Part shown: in pieces, positions 14,240-21,415 of the stretch
Position numbering within the stretch: the first letter of the stretch is position 1
Layout of the letters: each line of letters starts with the position of its first letter
Assembly: GCA_963929765.1 (NCBI GenBank)
Contig: CAWVKD010000014.1
Location: 1 to 21,415, forward strand
DNA length: 21,415 bases
Source: RGIG529 sp963929765
Lineage (GTDB): Bacteria > Bacillota > Clostridia > Oscillospirales > Oscillospiraceae
Reading direction: 5' to 3'
The notes under the pieces: model-generated
Database searches by the model: none
Seen by the model: the letters and a program-made list of their open reading frames with translations, nothing else
What the model was told of the DNA's origin: nothing
Made by a program: the position numbers and the translations under genes

Positions 14240-15979
14240 TCACGCACTTTGGTCGAAGTCGCCGCCGCCTTTGACTTGAGACTCATAAATTTCCTGGTAA
14301 ATAGCATTGGTTTCCAATAAATGTTCATGGGTGTCAAAGGCGTCGATGTGGCCATTATCTAGCACGAGAATGCGATCGGCATGTTCCACGCTGGAAATGC
14401 GTTGAGAAATAATGATTTTAGTGGTGCCAGGGATTTTCTTGGCGAAGGCAGCGCGAATCTTAGCATCGGTGGCGGTGTCAACGGCAGAGGTGGAGTCGTC
14501 TAAAATAAGAATTTTGGGCTTTTTCAGCAGAGCCCGGGCAATGCATAGCCGTTGTTTCTGGCCGCCAGATACATTGGCTCCGCCTCGTTCAATATAAGTT
14601 TGATATCCATCGGGGAAGCGGTCGATAAACTCGTCAGCGCATGCAGCTCGACAGGCCTCAGCACACTCGGTTTCCGTGGCGTTAGGATTGCCCCAACGGA
14701 GATTATCTAGGATGGTACCGGAGAAGAGGGTGTTCTTCTGTAGAACAACTGACACTTGGTTACGCAGAGTCTCCATATCATACTCACGTACATCCACGCC
14801 TCCTACTCGTACGCATCCTTCCGTGACATCATAAAGGCGGCAAATGAGGTTTACCAAGCTGCTTTTACCACATCCAGTACCGCCGATAACACCGATAGTC
14901 TCGCCGGAACGAATATGGAGATTGATATCAGTGAGAGCATTTTTGCCGCTGGCTTTCTTGTAGGAGAAGCTTACGTGTTCAAAGTCAATAGCACCGTTAG
15001 CCACTTCTGTTACTGGATGTTCAGGCTCTTTCAGATCAGGGGTTTCACGAAGCACTTCACTGATTCGGTGGATACTGACCATGGACATGGAGATCATGAC
15101 CACCACCATAGATAACATCATCAAACTCATGAGCAGAGACATGATATAGCTGAAAAGACTGGTAAGTTCACCAGTGGTCATACTGCCTCCAACGATGAAT
15201 TGTGCTCCCAACCAAGATGCCGAGATGATGCAGAAATAAACGGCTAACATCATGGCTGGATGGTTGAAAGCCAACAGACCCTCTGCCTTGACAGCAAGAC
15301 GGTAAAGATTTGCAGATGCTTTAGAGAACTTGTCATTCTCATAACCTTCTCGTACAAAGGCTTTGACCACTCGGATAGCAGAAACATTCTCCTGTACACT
15401 GGCATTCAGATCGTCGTATTTTTGAAACACCTGATTGAAGATTTTCAGGGTGATCACCATAATAGCCCCTAATACCACAATTAGAAATACGACTGCAATG
15501 AGGAATATCAGGCTCATGCGGGGACTGATCATAAGGCACATCGCATAGCTAAATATCAACATCAAGGGTGAACGCACAGCAATTCGGATTACCATCATGA
15601 AAGCGTTTTGTACGTTTGTGATGTCGGTGGTCATACGGGTGACCAAACTGGGTACGCTGAATTTATCAATATTGGAAAAGGAAAAGGTTTGAATGTTTGC
15701 GTAGATCGCTTCTCGTAGGTTGGCTGAAAGCCCAGAGGATGCACTTGCAGCGTACTTGCCGGCAAACGTACCAAAAACCAGGCTAAGCAAAGCCAAGACC
15801 ACGATAAAGATTCCGTAACGATACACCACAGGGAGATTGGCGGCCCCCAGGCCCTGGTCAATGATGATGGCAGTGACAAAGGGCATCAGGATCTCCATCA
15901 AGACCTCCAATGCTGTTAGACCAATACAAAGTAGGGTGTCTCTACGGAATCGACCCAGCTGTTGTAGTACTTGTTTCAC
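14240..15979 (-). CDS. ABC exporter half-transporter, first subunit
   Basis: A 579-residue fused permease-ATPase with six spans (~15-310) and an ATPase domain: Walker A GGTGCGKSS at ~365, intact signature VSGGQKQR at ~468, Walker B ILILDDSTSAVD with Asp in place of the catalytic Glu (~495), and Gln in place of the switch His (IISQRISS, ~525). These replacements are the usual signs of the degenerate site in heterodimeric exporters of the TM287/288 type; its good signature completes the working site of the partner. The start is GTG at 15979: GGAGG (15990-15994) is 10 nt upstream. It overlaps the MarR stop by 4 nt and ends 19 nt before the second subunit, so all three genes form one operon. Confidence 0.9.
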   Translation of the reverse strand: MKQVLQQLGRFRRDTLLCIGLTALEVLMEILMPFVTAIIIDQGLGAANLPVVYRYGIFIVVLALLSLVFGTFAGKYAASASSGLSANLREAIYANIQTFSFSNIDKFSVPSLVTRMTTDITNVQNAFMMVIRIAVRSPLMLIFSYAMCLMISPRMSLIFLIAVVFLIVVLGAIMVITLKIFNQVFQKYDDLNASVQENVSAIRVVKAFVREGYENDKFSKASANLYRLAVKAEGLLAFNHPAMMLAVYFCIISASWLGAQFIVGGSMTTGELTSLFSYIMSLLMSLMMLSMVVVMISMSMVSIHRISEVLRETPDLKEPEHPVTEVANGAIDFEHVSFSYKKASGKNALTDINLHIRSGETIGVIGGTGCGKSSLVNLICRLYDVTEGCVRVGGVDVREYDMETLRNQVSVVLQKNTLFSGTILDNLRWGNPNATETECAEACRAACADEFIDRFPDGYQTYIERGGANVSGGQKQRLCIARALLKKPKILILDDSTSAVDTATDAKIRAAFAKKIPGTTKIIISQRISSVEHADRILVLDNGHIDAFDTHEHLLETNAIYQEIYESQVKGGGDFDQSA

Positions 15980-16443
15980 GTTGTAGATACCTCCTTTTGG
16001 ATACAAGTCTGGTATATAGACAGATTTTGTAGCATTTTTTGTTGCAGGCGGTCCAGCGTGGATAACTCCTGCAAGGAGAAGTCTTGATAAAGCGCATTTT
16101 GAGCATCTTGAATAGACTCCTCTAGAAACCCCTGAAGTTGCTGCCCCTTTTTCGTGGCAAAAAGCAATTTACGCCGGTTATCCTTTTGGCAGGACTCTGT
16201 CCGCACATAGTCTTTTTCTCGTAGTCTCTTGATCAGGTACGAGATGGTGGCCTTAGAATGCCCGGTGGTTCGGTGCAGAGTTGTTACTGACACACCAATT
16301 CTGGCGTGTCGTAGGATATATAACAAAGTCTGGGCCTGGACACCTGTGATGTCTGCCGTTGCAAGTGTGCGATTAACAAGCAGATCCAGCTGAAGGTTGA
16401 TCTGCCTGCCTTCTCGAATGAGTCGTCCTTGATCCAGCGTCAT
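15976..16443 (-). CDS. MarR-family repressor of the exporter operon
   Basis: A 155-residue winged-helix regulator. It has an N-terminal dimer helix, a DNA-binding helix-turn-helix at ~55-80 (SVTTLHRTTGHSKATISYLI), a wing with the family pattern DNRRKLLFATKKG at ~95-108, and long C-terminal dimer helices. MarR proteins usually repress their own operon and let go on binding a small aromatic ligand; the downstream exporter would then remove the compound. The start is the ATG at 16443, 8 nt after GGAGGG (16452-16457). Its stop overlaps the first exporter gene by 4 nt. A 9-bp inverted repeat (16459-16467 / 16502-16510) just upstream is a possible operator. Confidence 0.88.
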   Translation of the reverse strand: MTLDQGRLIREGRQINLQLDLLVNRTLATADITGVQAQTLLYILRHARIGVSVTTLHRTTGHSKATISYLIKRLREKDYVRTESCQKDNRRKLLFATKKGQQLQGFLEESIQDAQNALYQDFSLQELSTLDRLQQKMLQNLSIYQTCIQKEVSTT

Positions 16444-16458
16444 GAAGCAATCCCTCCT

Positions 16459-16545
16459 TTGTGTTATGTATTTTGTCAATTGTTAGGCTTCTTACTTTTT
16501 TATAACACAATAGCGCTTGTAAGTGAAATTCAAATCTGCTATAAT
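16459..16545. promoter_or_regulatory. Divergent MarR / LysR control region
   Basis: The LysR promoter is clear: TTGTAA (16517-16522), 17-nt spacer, perfect TATAAT (16540-16545). TTGTGTTAT (16459-16467) and ATAACACAA (16502-16510) form a 9-bp inverted repeat with 34 nt between, a candidate MarR or LysR site; its left arm abuts the MarR ribosome binding site. The minus-strand promoter is not obvious. Confidence 0.6.
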
Positions 16546-16608
16546 CTATAAATATTTTTTATTGCTATTTTCCATTATATAAATAGATAGAGAAAGGAGA
16601 GAGCATAG

Positions 16609-17484
16609 TTGAACACCACCCAGCTGGAATGTTTTCTGGCGGCGGCAGATTTTCTGAATTTTTCCCGGGCAGGGGAGCGCCTTCGTATCACCCAACCTGC
16701 TGTTAGCCATCAAATTAAAACTTTGGAGGATGAATTGGGCGTTTCACTGTTTAGCCGAACCAGTAAAAGCGTTCGGCTGACGCAGGAGGGACATCTGTTT
16801 TTGCAGTATGCCAGGGAGATTCTTAAGCTGACCAGGATGTCCAAAGCTCAAGTTGGACAATGCCAGATGGGACAGCCTTTGCGTTTGGGAATTGGCTGTC
16901 GCAGCAGAACGGATCTTTTACTCCTTCGGCCTGCTTTAGAGCGGCTGCGGCAAGAGGATGCACAGGTATTGCCTTTGCCACGTTTGATCCCTTCCAGTGC
17001 TCTAGATCATTTGCTGATGGAAGGAGATATCAAGCTGATGCTCACTTTTCAGGAAACAGCGCCCAAAAACAGTGTTTTCCGAGAGATAGTACGCTGCCCT
17101 GTGGTGTGTGTGTGTCGAGAGGATCATCCTTTGGCGTCTATTGATGCATTGACTTTGGAAAAGCTCAAAGGCGACATGTGGCGCATTGCAGCTTGTCCAC
17201 CATCTGTCTGTCCCCCTGCTCTCTTTGCAATACAAGGGCAAATTATTACCGCCAATCGCCCGGATCAGGTGATTTTTTGTGAGAGCCAAGAGGTATTACT
17301 TACTCTAGTAGAAACAGGCTACGCTTTTGCTGTTATAGCAGATTTTCCACAACTTCGGCAACCAGGGCTGCGGTATATTCCTCTGCAGACATGCGAGACT
17401 CTTTCCTTTGGCGTAGCTTATCTGAGAGGAAGCCGTAATCTGGCGTTGCGCCGCCTTCTTACTCTGCTGGAAGAAACAATATAA
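16609..17484 (+). CDS. LysR-family transcription regulator
   Basis: A 291-residue regulator with the standard layout. The N-terminal winged helix at 1-60 reads TTQLECFLAAADFLNFSRAG, ITQPAVSHQIKTLEDELGV and LFSRTSKSVRLTQEG; a linker helix follows; a periplasmic-binding-like effector domain runs from ~90 to 290. Start is TTG at 16609, with AGGAG (16595-16599) 9 nt upstream; no ATG fits. It is transcribed away from the MarR-exporter operon, and LysR proteins often control the divergent neighbour, but no LysR box was pinned down. Its gene ends 28 nt before a palindromic terminator. The target and ligand are unknown. Confidence 0.9.
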   Translation: MNTTQLECFLAAADFLNFSRAGERLRITQPAVSHQIKTLEDELGVSLFSRTSKSVRLTQEGHLFLQYAREILKLTRMSKAQVGQCQMGQPLRLGIGCRSRTDLLLLRPALERLRQEDAQVLPLPRLIPSSALDHLLMEGDIKLMLTFQETAPKNSVFREIVRCPVVCVCREDHPLASIDALTLEKLKGDMWRIAACPPSVCPPALFAIQGQIITANRPDQVIFCESQEVLLTLVETGYAFAVIADFPQLRQPGLRYIPLQTCETLSFGVAYLRGSRNLALRRLLTLLEETI

Positions 17485-17512
17485 ATCGTGATTGGGGAAA
17501 ATAGAAAAAACG

Positions 17513-17545
17513 AAGGAGGTCACCCATATGGGTGACCTCCTTTAC
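17513..17545 (+). terminator. Palindromic terminator after the LysR gene
   Basis: Arms 17513-17527 and 17528-17542 are perfect 15-nt reverse complements (30-bp palindrome, centre CCATATGG), preceded by an A run and ended by TTT. It separates the LysR gene from the recombinase. Confidence 0.75.
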
Positions 17546-17635
17546 CAATAATTTTGAAATGCAGAAAAAATGATAGAGGATAACAGTCTGCAAACGAGGT
17601 ACACTAAAGGAGAATATTGTACAAGGGAGGACTGT

Positions 17636-18480
17636 ATGACAAACCGTATCATATCGAACAAACAATTGGTCAGTTTTAGGCAGTATTTGAGAGAAGAAGA
17701 ACGTAGTAAAGCCACTATAGAGAAATATCTTCGAGAGGTGCAGCAGTTTCAAAGCTATCTGCAAGGAACGGCGGTTGCCAAAATAAAAGTTGCTCAGTGG
17801 AAGGAGTACTTGATCGCTCAAAATTATAGCCCTTCTACTATCAATGGGAAATTGACGGCTCTAGATCGGTTTTTCGCCTATTGTGGCTGGGAAGATTGCC
17901 AAGTCAAACACTTGAAACTCCAGCGGAAGTTATTTCGAGATTCCAATCAGGAATTAACCAAAGAGGAGTACAAGCGTTTGATTACCACAGCTGATACACT
18001 TGAAAAAAACGTTTGGCTCTACTGATGGAAACCATTTGCGCTACTGGTATCAGAGTGTCTGAGGTGAAATATATTACCATAGAAGCAGTTTCTCAAGGAA
18101 AGGTAGAGGTATCTTTGAAAGGAAAGATTCGCACCATTCTCATTCCTGGGAAGTTGTGCTGTAAACTCCAAAAATATGCTCAGAAAAACAAAATCGCCTC
18201 GGGTGAACTCTTTCTCACCAGAAGCGGCAACAGTCTTTCTCGGAAGCAGATTTGGGCAGAGATGAAAGGATTGTGTGAAAAGGCAGGTGTGGAGCCATCT
18301 AAAGTGTTTCCCCACAATCTGCGTCATCTATTTGCACGGACTTTTTACAAGGTGTGCCGAGATGTGGCAAAGCTGGCAGATGTGTTGGGCCATAGCTCTA
18401 TCGAGACAACTCGCACTTATCTTGTTTCCACCGGCGCGGAACATGCAAAGATGTTAGAGATGCTTCGGCTAGTGTCGTAG
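17636..18480 (+). pseudogene. Tyrosine recombinase broken by a frameshift in an A7 tract
   Basis: An integrase/XerC-type site-specific recombinase of ~280 residues in two frames. The first part (17636-18025) holds the SAM-like DNA-binding domain: ISNKQLVSFRQYLREEERSK, TIEKYLREVQQF and SPSTINGKLTALDRFF. The second (from about 18010 to 18480) holds the whole catalytic domain: Arg in ATGIRVSE, a lysine in the SLKGKIRT turn, HNLRHLFAR, LGHSSIETTR and the nucleophile in TRTYL. The break is at 18003-18009: seven As where eight would read GAA AAA AAA CGT TTG and restore one frame to LALLMET. The start is ATG 17636 with GGGAGG (17625-17630) 5 nt upstream. The cause could be mutation, slippage that toggles the gene, or a sequencing error. 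An inverted repeat begins at the base after its stop codon, so its probable job is to flip that segment. Confidence 0.88.
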
Positions 18481-18510
18481 GACAGAATCTGCCTTCTGTC
18501 ATATTGAAAT
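18481..18510 (+). repeat. Left inverted repeat of the switch
   Basis: 30 nt beginning GACAGAATCTGCC and ending ATTGAAAT, an exact reverse complement of 18752-18781. The match stops on both sides, so the arms are exactly 30 nt. Within the arm GACAGAA and TTCTGTC form a shorter inverted repeat, a possible recombinase core. Confidence 0.95.
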
Positions 18511-18545
18511 GAAAAGTGAAGGTACATAAGCTTGTGTTGAACCTT

Positions 18546-18574
18546 ATCTTACCAGTCCTCTTTGCAAAAATCAA
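18546..18574 (-). promoter_or_regulatory. Candidate promoter inside the switch, pointing left
   Basis: On the minus strand TTGATT (18574-18569), 17-nt spacer, TAAGAT (18551-18546); four of six consensus bases in each box. As drawn it fires back toward the recombinase; after inversion it would fire toward the surface protein. That makes the present orientation the possible OFF state. Confidence 0.35.
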
Positions 18575-18751
18575 GGCTTTTTATCATTTTGCGCACGAAA
18601 ACCAAGACCGCCAACCATTTTCTTTTGCCGGTCTGATTTGTTATGTTTATGAACTTGTTTTTCAGCTGCATATAGTAACAGCAAATGGGTTCTCTGGCAC
18701 ATTATGGCCTTTTGGTTTTGCTGTCCTTGCTTTTATCAGTCTATTGAGTGA

Positions 18752-18781
18752 ATTTCAATATGACAGAAGGCAGATTCTGTC
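18752..18781 (-). repeat. Right inverted repeat of the switch
   Basis: 30 nt beginning ATTTCAATATGACAG and ending GATTCTGTC, the exact reverse complement of the left arm. Confidence 0.95.
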
Positions 18782-19063
18782 TTGAAAATCTTTGTGAAAA
18801 GTGTAGTGTGGCGGGTTAAAGTGGATTGGTGTATGAACTCATCTGAGGTATATAGTAACATTATGATTGTAAGATAAAAATACTCTTGCATTTACCATAT
18901 GAGTTGGTAAAATAAGGGGGAAATCTATTGGATTGAGTCGTAAGAAAAAGGATAGTCTATACCCATGCTTGTTTTAAACATGAAAGAAGCAAATGATCTG
19001 GGCAAATAGCGGAAAACCGCATTTGTGATAAACGAAAATCTGATACATAGGAGGACACAAACC
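18782..19063. other. Region between the switch and the surface protein
   Basis: 282 nt without a gene. Besides the candidate promoter and hairpins it carries ATATAGTAACA (18850-18860), an exact copy of 18670-18680 inside the switch, each preceded at a short distance by TATGAACT. Confidence 0.5.
18886..18913 (+). promoter_or_regulatory. Candidate fixed promoter and structured leader of the surface protein
   Basis: TTGCAT (18886-18891), 16-nt spacer, TAAAAT (18908-18913) lie outside the switch. The ~140-nt leader after it contains a hairpin CAAAT-A-GCGG / AAAA / CCGC-ATTTG at 19003-19025. A further TTTACCA/TGGTAAA pair (18891-18897 / 18905-18911) overlaps the promoter itself. No known riboswitch class is recognised. 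Confidence 0.3.
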
Positions 19064-21415
19064 ATGCGGAAAGCACGAACGCGAATTTGGGGCATCTTGC
19101 TGACTTGCGCAATGCTTCTTACCTTACTGCCCATCAGCGCATTGGCAGCAGGTACGGTAGAGGTTACCGATTTTGAAACATTGAAAACGGCGACATCGGC
19201 AGAGGAAGGCTCCATTGTAGAAGTCAGCGGGGACATTGTCATGACCGAAGGAGTAACCTTCATGAACAAGGTAACGCTAAAGCTGACAGAAACTGCAAAT
19301 ATCACTTATGCAAGTGATACCAATTCCAAGTTTGAGCTGATCACTCTTCAAGGTGGATCTACATTAGATATGGCCGCCGGAGCAAAGGTTACCATGAATG
19401 GTGATGAAGCTAGCCAGAATAGCAACCGTGACTGGCGGGCCATTTATTCTAATGGCGACTTGACCGTCTCTCAGTTTGCCGGCGAGGTTGAGGTGAATTA
19501 CGCCAAAGGCAGGGGACTTTATGCCAACAATGACCTTATCTTTACCGCTCCCATGGAAGGCAAGGTCACGATGAACAACCCCGACGGTGAAAATCGGTAT
19601 CACTACGGCATCGTATCCTATGAGGGCAATGTGATTTTTGAGCAGGGTATTGCTGAAAGCGGCGAAGTGACTGTAGTATTTGGCGGCGGGAATAACGGTC
19701 ATGGGATTGCCGCCCAGAGTGGCTCTGTTACCATCAACGGTGATATGGCAGGCAAGATCGATGTCCAGCTTGGTAAATCTCATGCAGGTTGCGGTATCTA
19801 TGCCATGGAAAACGTCACTGTGACCGGTGACATTTCCGGCAGCATCTATGCCCGTGGTGGTTCGGGCAGCGGTTTTGGCATCTATGCTATCAATGGCGAT
19901 ATTGCCATTGCAAAAATCTCTGGTACCGTTACTGGTGACTGCTACAACAAAGAGATGCTCAACTCTCAGAGCGGTGCTTCCGCCATCTATGCTTATAGTG
20001 GTAGCATCTATGGCAGTAAGAGCGGCGAAACCATCGAGCCTATCCAGCTGACCGGCACACTCTCCAGCACCGTAGGTCGTAACGACGCATTTACTGTTTG
20101 GTCAAATGGGGATACCTTTATTGCCATTTCTGGTGATGGTGAGATCAAGGCCCAATCTTCTTTTGGCGCAGAATGGACAGGTCTTGAACCCAGTTATGAA
20201 GATATGAGCAACAACTGGGGCGGTGCTGCTGCCGGTGTGGTTGCAGGCGGAACCATTAACATTACAGGCAACCAGGATGCCATTACTGTTGTTTCTGAAA
20301 GTGAAAAGGGCACTCCAGTGGATGCCGGATTCCTGGCTGACACTGGTTCTCTGGATTCAGTGAACCATATCACAACATTCCTTTCTAATGTGGCTCGCGA
20401 CAATCAAGCCGGTGCGCTTGCAGCCAATGAAGCACTTACCAACGAGGATAAAGCACTGATCAACGGCTATGATGAAATGATCGATAACATTTATGATCAG
20501 GTTGCCCTGAATGTTGGTGCCAATCAGACTTATAAGACGATTGCCGAAGCTGTTCAGGCTGCTACAGACGGTGATATCATTCGGATTATGGAAGATATAA
20601 CTATTGATGAGATGGTTACCATCAACCAAGGGATCACTGTCATTGCAGCCAAGGGGGTTACCATCACTGGTACAGCCAAAGACGGCAAACCAGCTCTTTA
20701 CCTGGACGCAGATAATGTTAAACTCAGCGGCCTGACGATCCAATTTGCCAGCGCAACAGAAAACGGCAACATTGCTGCTATCGGTATGGGCCATGACAAC
20801 TCCGGCATTGTAGTGAAGGATTGCCAGATCACAACTGGTAGCAATAACCGCGCTCTGGCACCTTATGATGGAACGAATTTTGCTTATGCCACGGATATGG
20901 CCTATACGATCACAGGCAATACTATTACTACCGATTCCAATCAAGGCGCCATTTTTGCTGCTAACTTCAAAGGCGAGATCACCGGCAACACCTTTAATCG
21001 CGTGCCCGGCACAGTGGGCAACGTGTGGGCTGTCAACGGTACCCTGATGAAAGAGTTGACAATCAGCGGAAATACCTTCAACGACTGCGGTATCATTGCC
21101 AACGGTACAGTGGAGATCTGCGACAACAAGTTTAGCCTGGATGCACAGGCAAACGGCATTGTATTCGGGGCTTACGGTCAGTGGGGTGTACCGAACCTGA
21201 CTGTAGAAAATAATGATTTTACAGGCACCGGTACCGCGTTCTATTTTACTGATCTCTATGGAACAAACGGGAGTCAAACTGGAACATTAGCAACCGATTT
21301 TGCTGATAACAGCTTTGCAGATACCGTGACCCCAGTGAACAATACCGTTCCTACACAGGTCTATTTTGATGAGAGCACTGGCTCTGTCGCCCTGGTGGAT
21401 GCTGTTGTGGATAGC
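19064..21415 (+). CDS. Large secreted beta-helix surface protein, 3'-truncated by window edge
   Basis: The frame is open for 784 codons to the last base, so the gene continues beyond. Residues 1-28 are a signal peptide: MRKARTR, a hydrophobic core, and cleavage after ISALA or AGT. The rest is rich in G, N, T, I and V with repeats of short beta strands, the mark of a right-handed parallel beta-helix (pectate-lyase-like). Phrases such as GIYAMENVTVTGDISG, GIYAINGDIAIAKISG and AIYAYSGSIYGS recur in the first half (to ~residue 395). A linker helix follows (~450-485), and a second helix (~490-750) has TIAEAVQAATDGDIIRIMED as its cap and ITGNTF/ISGNTF/VENNDF rungs. AGGAGG (19049-19054) lies 9 nt before the ATG. 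No anchor is visible; it would be further on. Likely an adhesin or glycan-binding surface protein whose expression depends on the upstream switch (inference). Confidence 0.85.
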   Translation, partial: MRKARTRIWGILLTCAMLLTLLPISALAAGTVEVTDFETLKTATSAEEGSIVEVSGDIVMTEGVTFMNKVTLKLTETANITYASDTNSKFELITLQGGSTLDMAAGAKVTMNGDEASQNSNRDWRAIYSNGDLTVSQFAGEVEVNYAKGRGLYANNDLIFTAPMEGKVTMNNPDGENRYHYGIVSYEGNVIFEQGIAESGEVTVVFGGGNNGHGIAAQSGSVTINGDMAGKIDVQLGKSHAGCGIYAMENVTVTGDISGSIYARGGSGSGFGIYAINGDIAIAKISGTVTGDCYNKEMLNSQSGASAIYAYSGSIYGSKSGETIEPIQLTGTLSSTVGRNDAFTVWSNGDTFIAISGDGEIKAQSSFGAEWTGLEPSYEDMSNNWGGAAAGVVAGGTINITGNQDAITVVSESEKGTPVDAGFLADTGSLDSVNHITTFLSNVARDNQAGALAANEALTNEDKALINGYDEMIDNIYDQVALNVGANQTYKTIAEAVQAATDGDIIRIMEDITIDEMVTINQGITVIAAKGVTITGTAKDGKPALYLDADNVKLSGLTIQFASATENGNIAAIGMGHDNSGIVVKDCQITTGSNNRALAPYDGTNFAYATDMAYTITGNTITTDSNQGAIFAANFKGEITGNTFNRVPGTVGNVWAVNGTLMKELTISGNTFNDCGIIANGTVEICDNKFSLDAQANGIVFGAYGQWGVPNLTVENNDFTGTGTAFYFTDLYGTNGSQTGTLATDFADNSFADTVTPVNNTVPTQVYFDESTGSVALVDAVVDS

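Larger units (their letters stand above)
18481..18781. mobile_element. Putative invertible DNA segment (phase-variation switch)
   Basis: 301 bp bounded by perfect 30-bp inverted repeats (18481-18510 and 18752-18781), enclosing 241 bp. It starts directly after the tyrosine recombinase stop and lies 282 bp before a large secreted surface protein. Size, repeat length and neighbours match invertible promoters of gut bacteria. No convincing gene lies inside: the one open frame (18516-18785) runs through the right repeat and has no family signature. A promoter-like pair points left (18574 to 18546, minus) and a weaker one points right (18648-18676). Confidence 0.75.

Noticed and set aside
14221..14355. 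Upstream extension of the second exporter subunit by 45 codons
   Set aside because: This part is the end of the first subunit gene read in another frame; the ATG at 14220 gives the family's normal N-terminus.
18516..18785. 89-codon open frame across the switch
   Set aside because: It runs through the right inverted repeat, has no ribosome binding site before its GTG start and no family signature; better explained as chance within the invertible segment.
18914..19063. c-di-GMP riboswitch in the surface-protein leader
   Set aside because: A GGCAAA followed by a GCGG-AAAA-CCGC hairpin is suggestive, but the second half of the class I consensus (GACGCAAAGCC) is absent, so I do not call it.
20357..21277. 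306-codon minus-strand frame opposite the beta-helix protein
   Set aside because: The plus strand is open for 784 codons with signal peptide and repeats; the minus frame mirrors the repeat composition and has no ribosome binding site.
1..21415. CRISPR array, tRNA or rRNA genes
   Set aside because: No regularly spaced repeats, no tRNA cloverleaf with TTCRA arm and no rRNA-like stretch was found by eye.

Overview
The window reads as accessory chromosome of a Gram-positive anaerobe of the Bacillota, probably a gut Clostridia lineage such as Oscillospirales. The evidence is class C sortases with an LPxTG-type tail, purine-rich GGAGG ribosome binding sites, TTG and GTG starts, and a Crp/Fnr-thioredoxin-CcdA-ferredoxin island. 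The lineage call is inference. The first ~1.8 kb does not fit well: it carries FISUMP-domain surface proteins of a style best known from Saccharibacteria, so it is either a transferred segment or a chimeric join.

Layout. 1-1383 is the 3' part of a large FISUMP surface protein, facing a broken C-terminal FISUMP fragment (about 1562-1765, minus). 1867-2376 is a GNAT acetyltransferase. 2377-3582 is mostly gene debris, including a frameshifted small XRE regulator, and ends in a good sigma-70-type promoter with a long leader. 3583-6537 is a pilus/adhesin-sortase locus: the head of a fibro-slime adhesin, joined out of frame to its LPVTG tail, then two class C sortases. 6538-7042 is a strong hairpin and decayed sequence. 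7043-7789 is a calcineurin-like phosphoesterase.

7986-11954 is a redox island. It holds a DUF6132-like protein, CcdA and a membrane-anchored TlpA-like thioredoxin (minus-strand operon), a divergent Crp/Fnr regulator, a 2[4Fe-4S] ferredoxin plus NapH-like membrane Fe-S protein, and a cytosolic thioredoxin. The ferredoxin and thioredoxin genes share an identical promoter design: the 13-bp palindrome GTGATAATATCAC, exactly 22 nt, then TATGAT. The Crp/Fnr protein carries the R-E-x-x-x-R recognition pattern of E. coli CRP, which reads GTGA, so this looks like a small local regulon. A perfect loopless 50-bp palindrome lies beside it.

12325-16443 is a MarR-controlled operon for a heterodimeric ABC exporter (minus). 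A LysR-type regulator (16609-17484) diverges from it and ends in a 30-bp palindromic terminator.

17636-21415 is the most striking part: a tyrosine recombinase, a 301-bp segment bounded by perfect 30-bp inverted repeats that starts at the base after the recombinase stop codon, and then a large secreted beta-helix surface protein that runs off the window. This is the layout of a phase-variable DNA switch (invertible promoter) controlling a surface protein. The recombinase reading frame is broken in an A7 tract; one extra A would restore it.
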